From positions 284,602 to 348,601 of the forward strand of contig NZ_LT635548.1 of the NCBI RefSeq assembly GCF_900120155.1: DNA of 64,000 nt, read 5' to 3'. The translations under genes were made by a program, and so were the position numbers. This stretch comes from Clostridium sp. Marseille-P3244. Its GTDB lineage: Bacteria > Bacillota > Clostridia > Lachnospirales > Lachnospiraceae. Positions 36,362 to 45,301 of this stretch are shown here, piece after piece; positions within the stretch are counted from its first letter, which is position 1; each line of letters starts with the position of its first letter. Below the pieces are notes generated by a model that saw nothing but the letters and a program-made list of their open reading frames with translations, searched no databases and was not told where the DNA came from.

Positions 36362-37027
36362 ATGGCTCGGAATAAATACCCGGAAGTGACAGTGGAACGA
36401 ATACTGGATACGGCACAGAAACTCTTTCTGGAAAAAGGCTATGAGCACACCACGATCCAGGATATCGTCAATGAGCTGGGCGGCCTGACCAAAGGCGCGG
36501 TATACCACCATTTCAAGTCCAAAGAAGAGATCATGGACGCGGTCGGCGACCGGATGTTTTTCTCAAACAATCCTTTTGAGACTGTCCGGAGCCGCTCTGA
36601 TTTAAACGGCCTCGAAAAGCTGAGGGAAGCGATCCGGCTCAATCAGTCGGATCAGGACCGGACCTGTATGACCATACAGTCTATCCCTATCACGAAAAAT
36701 CCCCGTCTCCTTGTGGAGATGATCAACTCCAACCGGCGGATCCTGACTCCCTATTTTCTGGAACTGATCCAGGAAGGGAACCGGGACGGCTCCATCCATA
36801 CCAATTACGCGAAAGAGATCGCCGAGCTGCTTCCGCTGCTTACAAGCCTGTGGCTGCTGCCCTCTGTATTCCCGGCTTCCAGGGACGAGATGAAACGCAA
36901 GTTCTACTTTCTCGGAGAAATGCTGGAGAAGATGGGTGTACCTCTGTTTGACCGGGATATCCGCAGACTGGTGGATGAATTTTTCGACCAGATCCCGGAC
37001 ACAGACACCTCTTCCGGAACAGACTGA
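36362..37027 (+). CDS. TetR/AcrR family regulator
   Basis: A 221-residue repressor: N-terminal HTH region RILDTAQKLFLEKGYEHTTIQDI, TKGAVYHHFKSKEEIM, then a variable ligand domain. ATG 36362 (MARNKYPEV) with GGAAGGA upstream is used. It is followed by a terminator (37088-37117) and an MFS exporter whose promoter carries the same half-sites. It probably controls the exporter; ligand unknown. Confidence 0.92.
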   Translation: MARNKYPEVTVERILDTAQKLFLEKGYEHTTIQDIVNELGGLTKGAVYHHFKSKEEIMDAVGDRMFFSNNPFETVRSRSDLNGLEKLREAIRLNQSDQDRTCMTIQSIPITKNPRLLVEMINSNRRILTPYFLELIQEGNRDGSIHTNYAKEIAELLPLLTSLWLLPSVFPASRDEMKRKFYFLGEMLEKMGVPLFDRDIRRLVDEFFDQIPDTDTSSGTD

Positions 37028-37087
37028 GGCCAGGCTGAAGACAGCCTTCGAAACGGACGTCGGATAGAATGCCTTTACAGCGTCAGA

Positions 37088-37117
37088 CCCCGCGGCAGCA
37101 GCGCGGGGCTTTCTTTT
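37088..37117 (+). terminator. Terminator of tetR
   Basis: Stem CCCCGCG/CGCGGGG (37088-37108, 7-base loop), then CTTTCTTTT. It separates tetR from the exporter, which has its own promoter. Confidence 0.85.
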
Positions 37118-37125
37118 AAATATAT

Positions 37126-37166
37126 ACATTCATTCGGTTGGTATGTAAAATAGAAAAAAATAATAA
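37126..37166 (+). promoter_or_regulatory. Exporter promoter with TetR half-sites
   Basis: ACATTCAT...TTGGTATGT (37126-37146) carries the same two half-sites as the tetR operator in opposite orientation, with four extra bases between them. A probable promoter TTGGTA (37138-37143), 17 bases, TAATAA (37161-37166) overlaps it. Confidence 0.65.
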
Positions 37167-37189
37167 AACTTATGGAGGTACAAGAACTC

Positions 37190-38431
37190 ATGAGGACACC
37201 ACTCTTCTCACGCAATTTCCTGTTTCTGATCCTGGGACAGGTCAGTTCCCTGATCGGAAACTACACGCTGAAATTCGCTCTGTCCATGTATATCCTGGAA
37301 CAGACCGGCTCCGCTTCCATCTTCGCCGGAATCACCGCGCTTTCCCTTCTTCCCATGATCCTGATGTCCCCCTTCGGCGGCATTCTGGCGGACCGGGCGG
37401 ACCGAAGAAAGATCATGGTCTCCCTGGACACGCTTTCCGGGATTACCGTGCTCATCGGCTGTATCGCCCTCCGCTGGAACGATCTGGCCGTGATCTCCGC
37501 TCTCCTGATCATCCTCTCTGTACTGGGCGCCTTCGAATCCCCTGCCGTACAGGCCTGCATCCCCCAGATGCTGTCCGGGGACAATATCTTGAGAGGAAAT
37601 GCCATTGTCAGCCAGGTCCAGGCCGGGGCCTCTCTGATCGCACCCTTTTCCGGAAGTATTTTTTACACCGCTTTCGGCATACGCCCGGTTCTCTGGGGCA
37701 CCGTCCTCTGTTTCTTTGTGACTGCGCTCCTGGAATGTTTCATCCGGCTGGAGCGCCGGAAAACACAGAGCAGCCAGAGCATCCGGGCCATTGTAAAAAA
37801 AGATCTCTCTGCCAGCATGCATTTCCTCTTCCGGGAAGAGCCGTCCGTATCCAGACTCCTGCTTCTGGCTGCTCTGGTAAGTATGTTCCTGACCGGAATT
37901 CTTGTCGTAGGCTTCCCCTATCTGGTAAGGACCATCCTCGGACTCTCGGCAGAACATTACGGGTTCGCCGAAAGCGCCATGGGAGTGGCGGGGATCGCAG
38001 GCGAAGCTGTCATCACCTTTCTGGCGCAGAGGATCCGTTCCCGGCATCTTGCCCTTTTCATCATGACCGCCGGGATCTGCCTTATCCCTGCCGGCATTGC
38101 TTTCCTGCTTCCTCTGGAAGCGTCCGGAATTTACTCTGTACTGCTGGTCATGTTCTGCGGATGTCAGCTGATCTGCTCCATGTTCTCTGTCTATTCCATT
38201 TCCCTCATACAGCAGCGCACACCCAAGCACCTGACCGGGAAAGTGATGTCCTGTGTCTATACCCTATCCCTGTGTGCCCAGCCTCTGGGACAGCTTCTGT
38301 ATGGAGCGCTTTTTGATCTGTGTTCCGGAAGCGTGTACTGGATCCTGATCCCAAGCGGCGCCCTGATCTGTATAACCGGTCTTGCAGCGTCCGGTTTCCT
38401 GCGGGATCTGTCACTGCCAGAGGGCCGGTAG
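37190..38431 (+). CDS. MFS transporter, probable drug exporter
   Basis: A 413-residue protein with about 12 hydrophobic segments. The cytoplasmic loop GGILADRADRRKIMV is the MFS motif A, and the N-terminus RNFLFLILGQVSSLIGNYTLKF resembles the MFS_3/enterobactin-exporter group. ATG 37190 has GGAGG 11 bases upstream; ATG 37172 lies within that ribosome site. Regulated with tetR through shared operator half-sites. Substrate unknown. Confidence 0.9.
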   Translation: MRTPLFSRNFLFLILGQVSSLIGNYTLKFALSMYILEQTGSASIFAGITALSLLPMILMSPFGGILADRADRRKIMVSLDTLSGITVLIGCIALRWNDLAVISALLIILSVLGAFESPAVQACIPQMLSGDNILRGNAIVSQVQAGASLIAPFSGSIFYTAFGIRPVLWGTVLCFFVTALLECFIRLERRKTQSSQSIRAIVKKDLSASMHFLFREEPSVSRLLLLAALVSMFLTGILVVGFPYLVRTILGLSAEHYGFAESAMGVAGIAGEAVITFLAQRIRSRHLALFIMTAGICLIPAGIAFLLPLEASGIYSVLLVMFCGCQLICSMFSVYSISLIQQRTPKHLTGKVMSCVYTLSLCAQPLGQLLYGALFDLCSGSVYWILIPSGALICITGLAASGFLRDLSLPEGR

Positions 38432-38488
38432 TTCTGGCAGTCGACAGAACTGCCGTGTCGAAAGGGCGGAAAACCGCAGCCCGAAACA

Positions 38489-39010
38489 TCAGTGAAAACT
38501 CGTCGGCATTCCACTCCTGACCATCAGAACAATGGCAACAATACCGACAACAAAAATTGCTGACCATATCCACAGCTTCCGGGATTTCAGATCAAATTTC
38601 TCCTTGCTGAGCTTTTCAAGGATCATGCCCATTACAACAGAAAACAAAAAGATACAGCCCCAGATAAAGGCGCCGTAATGACCATGCCCGTATGCCGCGC
38701 CTGCCGGATTATCTCCGCATAATTCACCGACAGGCAGTCCGATCGCAAATCCGGCCAGTGTTGTAAATGAAAAATACTTTTTGCCGAACAATGCGGGAAT
38801 TGCAGATACCGCCATAGCAATCCAAAATATATTCTCCTGGAGCAGCCAGCCATACAAATAACTTAATTGTCCCGGACTGTTTCCAAATAACCATACTACC
38901 AGGGCTGTCGTCTCCCCGGTTGTTCCAAAAATACGTCCGGCAAGATAGACGAAGACATATCCTATGACAACGGCTAACGCAAATAATATATTCTTTTTGC
39001 CTGATGACAT
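38489..39010 (-). CDS. Unknown multi-pass membrane protein
   Basis: 173 residues with four to five hydrophobic segments and a short basic N-terminus. Between segments 3 and 4 lies GELCGDNPAGAAYGHGHYGA, with closely spaced Cys, Asp and His residues that could bind a metal. No family recognised. ATG 39010 has GGAGG 8 bases upstream. It converges on the MFS gene and is preceded by two tandem hairpins. Confidence 0.7.
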   Translation of the reverse strand: MSSGKKNILFALAVVIGYVFVYLAGRIFGTTGETTALVVWLFGNSPGQLSYLYGWLLQENIFWIAMAVSAIPALFGKKYFSFTTLAGFAIGLPVGELCGDNPAGAAYGHGHYGAFIWGCIFLFSVVMGMILEKLSKEKFDLKSRKLWIWSAIFVVGIVAIVLMVRSGMPTSFH

Positions 39011-39068
39011 ATCGTTCACCTCCACCTGAATTGATTATATCAAAAGGGCATGAACAAATCTACTCACT

Positions 39069-39140
39069 CCGGCTGGGAGCCGGACTGATTTTCACAGATC
39101 AACAGGGCTCCATGATTCATCCCGAATCATGGAGCCCTGT
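39069..39140. repeat. Two tandem hairpins
   Basis: CCGGCT-GGG-AGCCGG (39069-39083) and a 17-bp perfect stem ACAGGGCTCCATGATTC/GAATCATGGAGCCCTGT (39102-39140). Only weak T-rich sequence follows either. They sit between the BFD-like gene and the membrane protein, possibly terminating minus-strand transcripts. Confidence 0.6.
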
Positions 39141-39189
39141 ATCTGAACTGCCTGTTGCAGCCGGTTTTCTTATTCTTTTACTGGATCTA

Positions 39190-39384
39190 TCATTTCATCA
39201 TGATCTCTGAAATTGCATCCAGGATCTTATCATGACATCCGCCGCATCCGGTAGAACAATGTGTGATCTTCTGCACATCTTCAAATGCAGAAAGAACATC
39301 ACTGAATGAAGTCATCTGATGCAGCGCATTTTCGACATCCGCATACGACACCTGTTTGCAGTTGCAGATCATTCCATCTTTCAT
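39190..39384 (-). CDS. BFD-like [2Fe-2S]-binding protein
   Basis: A 64-residue protein with the pattern CNCKQVSYADVENAL ... CSTGCGGCHDKI, matching the bacterioferritin-associated-ferredoxin-like fold: Cys-x-Cys plus a C-terminal Cys-x2-Cys around a helical core. ATG 39384 has AAGGAG 8 bases upstream. Stand-alone copies are common in Clostridia, perhaps as small electron carriers or iron sensors. No bacterioferritin gene is nearby. Confidence 0.8.
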   Translation of the reverse strand: MKDGMICNCKQVSYADVENALHQMTSFSDVLSAFEDVQKITHCSTGCGGCHDKILDAISEIMMK

Positions 39385-39470
39385 GATTCTCGCTCCTTCC
39401 ATATCCGCTGTTTCATGACGTATGTCATATACCTATGATAACCTATAGATACGAAAAAAGCAATTCTTCT

Positions 39471-39839
39471 TTATTTAAATCCTTTTGCCAATGGGATCAA
39501 ACACAAGAGCAGCACGATACCCACGATCCCGATCACAATGCCCAGGATCATATTGCTCCATACCATAGTCAGGCACATCCCCACACCCAGCGTCAGGGCT
39601 CCTATGATCCCCAGCAGAACTGTCCCGATCGTCTTTCCTGACAGCCGGACCGGACTTTTATTTTCCATTTTTCTCCATACAAGAACCATGATCAGCAGAA
39701 CTACAGCTCCGATTACTCCCATTACGACTCCCGGGCGGAAAGCATTCCATTCCGGTATCAAAGCCATACACATCCCCAGCGCAAACAGAATCCCTCCGAT
39801 GGTTCCCAGCACCATTGCCACAAAATTTCTCTTTTTCAT
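39471..39839 (-). CDS. Small four-helix membrane protein, unknown
   Basis: 122 residues with two similar hydrophobic halves, each a glycine-rich hairpin (MVLGTIGGILFALGMCMAL and VLLGIIGALTLGVGMCLTMV), separated by a basic loop. It looks like an internal duplication. Overlaps the upstream helical protein by four bases. No function can be assigned; it belongs to the small-protein set downstream of the two-component system. Confidence 0.7.
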   Translation of the reverse strand: MKKRNFVAMVLGTIGGILFALGMCMALIPEWNAFRPGVVMGVIGAVVLLIMVLVWRKMENKSPVRLSGKTIGTVLLGIIGALTLGVGMCLTMVWSNMILGIVIGIVGIVLLLCLIPLAKGFK

Positions 39840-40105
39840 AATCCTTTTTCCTCCTTCTTCTCTTCCTTCTTCAGTTCTCTTTCCCTCTGTTCTGCAGCCA
39901 GCCTTTTCTTTGCCTCTGCTACCGTCTCCCCGTCTTTTGTCAGGAACTGATCTACAAAAGAATCTGAGATCTTTGTAAAGCCGTTCACAGCCCCATCCTC
40001 AATCTTTTTGTAGCCGCCGACCACACTGTCTTCAATCTTTTTGTAACCGCCGACAACCTTTTCGGCTATCTTTTCATTTGCCTTTACAAGCCTTGACTTT
40101 GCCAT
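39836..40105 (-). CDS. Small helical-repeat protein
   Basis: 89 residues, soluble, strongly charged. A 10-11-residue unit is repeated: KVVGGYKKIED, SVVGGYKKIED, GAVNGFTKISD, then SFVDQFLTKDGETVAEAKKRL. This periodicity suggests an amphipathic helical rod. ATG 40105 has AGGAGG upstream; the longer frame to 40204 is unlikely. Translationally coupled to the membrane protein after it. Confidence 0.75.
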   Translation of the reverse strand: MAKSRLVKANEKIAEKVVGGYKKIEDSVVGGYKKIEDGAVNGFTKISDSFVDQFLTKDGETVAEAKKRLAAEQRERELKKEEKKEEKGL

Positions 40106-40219
40106 GTTTTCTCCTCCTGTGTATTTATTTTTGATGAGATAAGGATAGACCTGTAATATTGGCAAAATATTTCCGTTTTGTTTCTGAAATATTAATCCTT
40201 TCATTTTCTTTCCGGAATT

Positions 40220-40774
40220 TCAGAAAAGTAGCCTGCTGCCCTTTTTACATACATCATAGATCTCTTCATATTTTTCTTCGATGAGAGGAGTGATCCTCTC
40301 TGTCTGCTTATGCACGATCCATTTATAAAGGAAATACGGGATCGTCCATCCTGCCAGTCCCGGCACGGCCAGGATGATACACAGCACAATATGCGGCGGT
40401 TCTGCTGTTACCGCAAATGTAGATCCGGCCATAAAAGCAGTTCCGATAAAAGCTGTCACAAGAGCCCATATCGTCGCGGCAGAAGTCCTGCTCTTTTCCA
40501 GTGCTTCAATCTCGTGGAGACACGCCTCAAAATTTCTCTGCAGCCTGGTAAGTTCTGTCTTGTTGATGATCTTTCGATCCCTTTTCAAGTACAGGATCTG
40601 CTTTTTCTCTTCTTTCGGACGTCCCTCCTGGTAAGTTACAGGCATATTTTCGTCCGGAATCCAGCCGAAATTTTGATAGCAGTCCAGAAGCATTGATGCC
40701 TGGCTGCTTTTTGTAATGATCTCTTTATAATCATATCCTGTGAAATCTGTTGTCTTATTTTCAAGAGTGTTCAA
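40220..40774 (-). CDS. Unknown protein with two membrane segments
   Basis: 184 residues: an N-terminal soluble part with a charged helical segment (KKQILYLKRDRKIINKTELTRLQRNFEA), two hydrophobic segments at about 100-150, and a basic tail. It overlaps the histidine kinase stop by four bases, so it is the third gene of the two-component operon and may be its accessory or target. No family recognised. Confidence 0.7.
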   Translation of the reverse strand: MNTLENKTTDFTGYDYKEIITKSSQASMLLDCYQNFGWIPDENMPVTYQEGRPKEEKKQILYLKRDRKIINKTELTRLQRNFEACLHEIEALEKSRTSAATIWALVTAFIGTAFMAGSTFAVTAEPPHIVLCIILAVPGLAGWTIPYFLYKWIVHKQTERITPLIEEKYEEIYDVCKKGSRLLF

Positions 40775-41871
40775 TTCTCCATCCCTCCCTCTTTCAGTCC
40801 GGACTCAGCCAGAGGAAGCGTCACCGTAAAGGTGCTTCCTTTTCCCTTTTCGCTGACTGCCGCGATTTCTCCGTCCATCAGCTCCAGTACTCTTTTAACA
40901 AGCGCCAGTCCCAGCCCGTTGCCTTCTTTTGAGTGGGAGGTATCTCCCTGATAAAATTTATCGAAAATATGACGGATGCTGTCTTCATCCATTCCACAGC
41001 CCGTATCTGCTACCAAAACGCGCACTTTCTCCTCGTCTGATGTCAGCGTGATCTTAAGTGTTCCTCCAGGCTCCGTAAATTTCACTGCGTTGGAGATCAG
41101 ATTATTCCACACCAGCTCCAGCAAACTGGCATCTCCCCTGATCCAGGCCGTATCCTCGATCTCTGTCTCCAGTTCCAGTTCTTTTTGGGACCAGGCATCC
41201 TCAAACTGAAGGATACAGTCGCACAGCTGCCTGCTCACATCATAGACTGCTGTCTCCGGCTTGATCCTCTGGTTTTCCAGCTTATTCAATTTCAGGATAT
41301 TGCTGATCAGATCCGCAAGGCGCCGGGAAGCATTCTCAATAGACTCTGCGTACTCTTTTCTCTGTTCCTCCGATACATGATCCAGCTGCAGCAGCTCCGC
41401 ATAATTTTTAATAACAGAAATCGGGGTCTTCATCTCATGGGATACATTGGAAATAAAATCTGTTTTCAGAGTCTCGATGCTGCCAAGCTCCTCTACCATT
41501 TTATTGAAATCCAGGATCATCACATCCAGATAATCCAGCTTATCCATGGAATGGATCGTAGGCACATAGACCGAAAAATCTCCGTTCGCCACTTTTGTTG
41601 TGGCTTCAGCCATTTTATGCAGGGGCTCCTCGTATGTTTTTCTGATCTTCCCTCTCGTAAACAACGTAATTCCTATCGCCACGATTCCCCAGTAAAACAT
41701 GGGGACTATAATCTGGGGCAGTTCGCTGAAATTTTTCTCATTTAAGAGTACGATCAGCCCTGTATGGACTCCGGACATCAAAAAGAGAACCCCCAGATAG
41801 ATGCCAAAAAGAGACAGCGGAAACAAACTTTCCTTTATTTTTCTCTGTTTTTCAACCCTTCCCTGTTTCAT
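40771..41871 (-). CDS. Sensor histidine kinase
   Basis: 366 residues: two N-terminal membrane segments with only a short extracellular loop (an intramembrane-sensing type), a HAMP-like segment, phosphoacceptor His in SNVSHEMKTPISVIKNYAEL, N box WNNLISNAVKF, G boxes DTGCGMDE and GNGLGLALV. No sizeable external sensor domain exists, so the signal is probably membrane or protein-borne. Overlaps the response regulator stop by four bases. Confidence 0.93.
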   Translation of the reverse strand: MKQGRVEKQRKIKESLFPLSLFGIYLGVLFLMSGVHTGLIVLLNEKNFSELPQIIVPMFYWGIVAIGITLFTRGKIRKTYEEPLHKMAEATTKVANGDFSVYVPTIHSMDKLDYLDVMILDFNKMVEELGSIETLKTDFISNVSHEMKTPISVIKNYAELLQLDHVSEEQRKEYAESIENASRRLADLISNILKLNKLENQRIKPETAVYDVSRQLCDCILQFEDAWSQKELELETEIEDTAWIRGDASLLELVWNNLISNAVKFTEPGGTLKITLTSDEEKVRVLVADTGCGMDEDSIRHIFDKFYQGDTSHSKEGNGLGLALVKRVLELMDGEIAAVSEKGKGSTFTVTLPLAESGLKEGGMEN

Positions 41872-42539
41872 ACCAGCACCGCCTTGTACCCAAGCCCTCT
41901 GACTGTCACGATCTTAAATCCGTCACACCCGGAAAGTTTATCCCTTAATTTCGTCACATAGACATCCACTGCCCTTAAGCTGGCGTCACTGCCCACACCC
42001 CAGAATTCATCCATCAGCTGTGCTCTGGAGAATGTTTTCTTGGGATACAACAGTAATTTATAGATAATATTGAACTCTCTGGTGGTAAGACTGATCTCCT
42101 CTCCGTCGACCTCCGCGCTCATAGCGTCCGCGTCCAGCACCAGATTTCCTGCCGTGATCTTCCGTTCCGTCTCAATATTGGCTCTTCTGAGCAGAGCTCT
42201 CACCCTGAGGAGCAGTTCTTCCAGATCCACCGGCTTTACCATATAATCATCGATCCCCAGCCGAAAACCTTTCTGCTTGGCCGGAAGATCATCTCTTGCC
42301 GACATGAACAAGATGGGGATCGTCTTGTTGACGCCCCTCACTGTCCGCGCAAACTCAAAGCCGTCTGTTCCCGGCATCATAATGTCTGAGATGATCAGCT
42401 CATAGAGCTGATTATACATTTCCTCATAGGCGTCATCAGCTGAAAGGCATCCTTTTGCCTGAAATCCGCTGTCGTTCAGATAAGTACATACGATCTGATT
42501 CAGTTTTTCATCGTCTTCTACCACAAGAATATGGATCAT
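41868..42539 (-). CDS. OmpR-family response regulator
   Basis: 223 residues: receiver with EDDEKLN acid pair, phosphoacceptor Asp in LIISDIMMPGTDGFEF, MSARDD, KPVDLEEL; C-terminal winged helix TTREFNIIYKLLLYPKKTFSRAQL and VYVTKLRDKL. ATG 42539 has GGAGG upstream. It precedes its kinase. Upstream in the same orientation is the gene split by IS elements, so the insertion may remove or weaken the original promoter. Confidence 0.93.
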   Translation of the reverse strand: MIHILVVEDDEKLNQIVCTYLNDSGFQAKGCLSADDAYEEMYNQLYELIISDIMMPGTDGFEFARTVRGVNKTIPILFMSARDDLPAKQKGFRLGIDDYMVKPVDLEELLLRVRALLRRANIETERKITAGNLVLDADAMSAEVDGEEISLTTREFNIIYKLLLYPKKTFSRAQLMDEFWGVGSDASLRAVDVYVTKLRDKLSGCDGFKIVTVRGLGYKAVLV

Positions 42540-42553
42540 CACAAAACCCTCCT

Positions 42554-42958
42554 TTAATTTTTCTGCGACTTGTTTTTCATTTTCCGGGATACACAGACTC
42601 CGTAAATCCCCAGTCCAAGGACCATAAGACATACAACACTGCCTGTGATCCCATTCATCATCCGCTCAAACTCCCTCTGTCCGTATGAAAAAGAGGCAAA
42701 CATGGCGGTCTGCAGTGTCAGCATGGAAACACAGGCGTCTATATAGCCGATCCTTCTGATTATTACAAGAAGCGGTGATCTCTGTTTATTGGCCCGGAAC
42801 ATATGGATCACTGACAGGACCGTTCTGTAAAACGTATAAAAAGCTATCGCATAAATCGTCACTCCCGGATAGCTTTTTCCTCCAAGTGATGCTTCCAGCA
42901 GGATCACCATCCCTGCCAATACGATCGACATAATAATAAAAAGCCAACTGCTCGCACG
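42554..42958 (-). pseudogene. 3' part of IS-disrupted membrane protein
   Basis: Encodes the C-terminal 134 residues from RASSWLFIIM, with three to four hydrophobic segments, ending in SRKMKNKSQKN. Together with 46050-46619 it forms one reading frame of about 324 residues once the element at 42962-46049 and one copy of the GTA target duplication are removed: ...EAGVY joined to RASSW. The visible ORF to 43033 is a chimera with IS sequence. Family unknown; it is the gene immediately upstream of the two-component system. Confidence 0.85.
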
Positions 42959-43038
42959 GTATGGTGTGCTACCCGTCAAGTAGACAATGAAAAAAATATA
43001 AAATTTTTGTGTTGCCCGGCTTGTGCCGGGCAATCTTT

Positions 43039-43908
43039 TTATGCGGCTAATAACCGTTCATGAAATTCAAACGGTGTTAATACATCAAGGCCCCTTTGCG
43101 GGCGGTCATTTATGTAATAGTCTATATATGCCGTTATCGCTTGTACAAGTTCCTCTCTGGTATGATACTTCTTCCCATAATACATTTCGCGTTTTAGTAT
43201 CCCCCAGAATCCTTCCATAGGTCCATTATCCGTACAGTGTGCTACTCGGGACATGCTCTGTGTCATTCCCGCGTCTATTAGCTTTTGGTGAAACGCGCGG
43301 GAGGTATATTGGAAGCCCCGGTCACTATGAAAGATTGGATGAGCTCCCGGATTGTTCTTTACTGCCTGATCGAAAGTATCAAATACCAATTGATTGTTAT
43401 TGTGATCACTTAACACATATGCAACTGGACGATGATCACATAAGTCCAGAATCACACTCAGGTATAGCTTATGGATATGATCAAATGAAGTGCCATACTT
43501 AAACTCTGTTACATCAGTTACCCATTTCTTGTTCAGACCATCTGCATGAAAGTCTCTGTTTAAAACATTTTCTGCTATAAAAGCCGGATTTTTTGATGGC
43601 CGAGTACAGCCGTCATAACGATATCTCAAGTTTGATCTTATCTGCTGTTTTCTGCATATGCGCAGGATTCTTTTGTCATTTACTTTGATGCCGTTATCGT
43701 GACGGAGCTTGTCATTTAATCTCCGATATCCCATGTCAGGATGTTCTTGATGGATTGCTTCCAACCGGTCAGAAATCTGTTTGTTCAGCCGGTCATTTGC
43801 TGTTTCTATACGGTTCAGCCATTTGTAGTAAGCCGCTCTTGTAATGCCGCCAAGTTTACATAAGGATCGGATCGAGTAATGGTGTTCTTCATGTTCCTCT
43901 TTGATCAC
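43039..43908 (-). CDS. IS3-family transposase OrfB (outer element)
   Basis: About 289 residues of DDE integrase. HTH_21-like N-terminus (HHYSIRSLCKLGGITRAAYYKW), then DDE residues in VTDVTEF, FHSDRGFQYTS and GPMEGFWGILKRE. No good start is seen (GTG at 43908), consistent with the OrfAB fusion by frameshift usual in this family. Since orfA is interrupted, active transposase is unlikely. Confidence 0.9.
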   Translation of the reverse strand: MIKEEHEEHHYSIRSLCKLGGITRAAYYKWLNRIETANDRLNKQISDRLEAIHQEHPDMGYRRLNDKLRHDNGIKVNDKRILRICRKQQIRSNLRYRYDGCTRPSKNPAFIAENVLNRDFHADGLNKKWVTDVTEFKYGTSFDHIHKLYLSVILDLCDHRPVAYVLSDHNNNQLVFDTFDQAVKNNPGAHPIFHSDRGFQYTSRAFHQKLIDAGMTQSMSRVAHCTDNGPMEGFWGILKREMYYGKKYHTREELVQAITAYIDYYINDRPQRGLDVLTPFEFHERLLAA

Positions 43909-43937
43909 CTGATAAATGTGTTTGTTTCTTTGCCGGC

Positions 43938-44344
43938 TCAGCCCCGCCTCCTTTCGATTTCTGCAAGTTTTTTTAGGAAGTCCGCCTCCATTTGCGCGTG
44001 TTCTTTTTCTGCCCGCAAAATCCGGTTTTCTGCCCGCAGCTTTTCGAGTTCTGACATTTCCGCTTCTGGTTTTCGTTTTCCACGTCTGTCACGAAGAGCC
44101 TCCACTCCCTGCTTCTCGTATTTTATAGTATAATTACGTGCCTGTTGGTAAGAAATCTTAAACTGTTCTGATGTCTTGGCATAATTATGATCATGGGCAA
44201 TGCAGTATTGCACGATTTCGACCCGTTCATCGAAAGTGGTTTTTCTTCCTTTGGTCATGATAGCATTTCCTCCTGTTCCGGAAGCTTTCAGCTTCTCATG
44301 TCCATTATACCCCAAAACCCACTTCCTGATTGTATCTTCGGAAG
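43938..44344 (-). pseudogene. 3' part of interrupted IS orfA
   Basis: Encodes the second half of the outer element's OrfA from SEDTIRKWVLGYNGHEKL, through a second HTH (YAKTSEQFKISYQQARNYTIKY), ending in a leucine-zipper-like helix (LEKLRAENRILRAEKEHAQM). Joined to 45709-45983 it gives 225 residues in frame. The apparent ORF start at 44369 lies in the inner IS. Confidence 0.88.
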
Positions 44345-44392
44345 TGATATTGTCAAGATTAGTTGACACATTTATTTCAAGGATATCACTGA

Positions 44393-45301
44393 CTATGCTA
44401 CCAGTTCCAAATCCTCATAATACTGTCTGCGTTTTATCAGGGGAGGAAGCCCGCCATTGGCAGAGCAGATCCTCCGGTTATTCCAGTAGCTGAGGAAGTA
44501 TCTCCAAATGAGCGCCTTTAATTCCTCTACCGTCATCTGCCTTGTGTCATAGCGGTCATAAAGGAGCTCTGTCTTCATTCTGGCCCACATACTCTCACAG
44601 CGTGCATTATCATGGCAGCGTCCTCCTGCACTGTTCATGCTTTGGTGGATGTGGTGCTCCCGGATGGTCTGGCGGTAGGACTCACTGGTATACTGTGTCC
44701 CACGGTCACTGTGGATGATCGCTCCTTCCAATGCGGGATATGCAGTCCGAGCATTTTCCAGTGTTTGGATACACAGATCTGCTTTCATGTTTGTTCCCAT
44801 TGACAGACCGAGGACACTAAGATCAAAGCAGTCGAATATCGCAGATACATACAGTTTCCCATTGCGCGCCGGGATCTCCGTGATATCTGTAATACATTTT
44901 TCTAATGGGGCATCTGAATGGAAATCCCGCTTCAACAGATCATCCGATTTCATGGCTTCCCGGTCTGCCTTTGTAAGCCCATTCGGCTTTCTCTTTGGCC
45001 GATGGCTCAGGCCAATCTGATCCATAACCCGGTATACGGTCCGTTCACTGGGTATATGTACGCCCTCCGGCTGCTTCAGCAACAGCGCCTGATACATCCG
45101 GATCCGTCCATAAGTATCGTTACATTCATCCTCGCTGATGATTTCTTTCATGGCATCCGCCAGATCCTGGTACTTCCATGGACGGTCTTTGTTCGCGAGA
45201 TACTTATAGAAGCCCTGCCGGCTGATACCAAGCATCCGGCAATAAAATGAAATTTTCCCGGTAATCCTGCCGTCCTCTGTTTTCAAAGCCAGAAATATCA
45301 T
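44393..45301 (-). CDS. IS3-family transposase OrfB (inner element)
   Basis: 302-residue DDE integrase: HTH_21-like start (CRMLGISRQGFYKYLANKD), Asp in CITDITEIPARNG, Asp in IIHSDRGTQYTS, Glu in NARCESMWARMKTELLYD. All three acidic residues are intact. The start overlaps the orfA stop by four bases (ATGA); a frameshifted OrfAB product is also possible. Potentially active. Confidence 0.93.
   Translation of the reverse strand: MIFLALKTEDGRITGKISFYCRMLGISRQGFYKYLANKDRPWKYQDLADAMKEIISEDECNDTYGRIRMYQALLLKQPEGVHIPSERTVYRVMDQIGLSHRPKRKPNGLTKADREAMKSDDLLKRDFHSDAPLEKCITDITEIPARNGKLYVSAIFDCFDLSVLGLSMGTNMKADLCIQTLENARTAYPALEGAIIHSDRGTQYTSESYRQTIREHHIHQSMNSAGGRCHDNARCESMWARMKTELLYDRYDTRQMTVEELKALIWRYFLSYWNNRRICSANGGLPPLIKRRQYYEDLELVA

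Noticed and set aside
37208..38230. 340-codon minus-strand ORF
   Set aside because: Antisense to the MFS transporter gene; its Gln/Gly/Asp/His-rich composition is that of a shadow frame.
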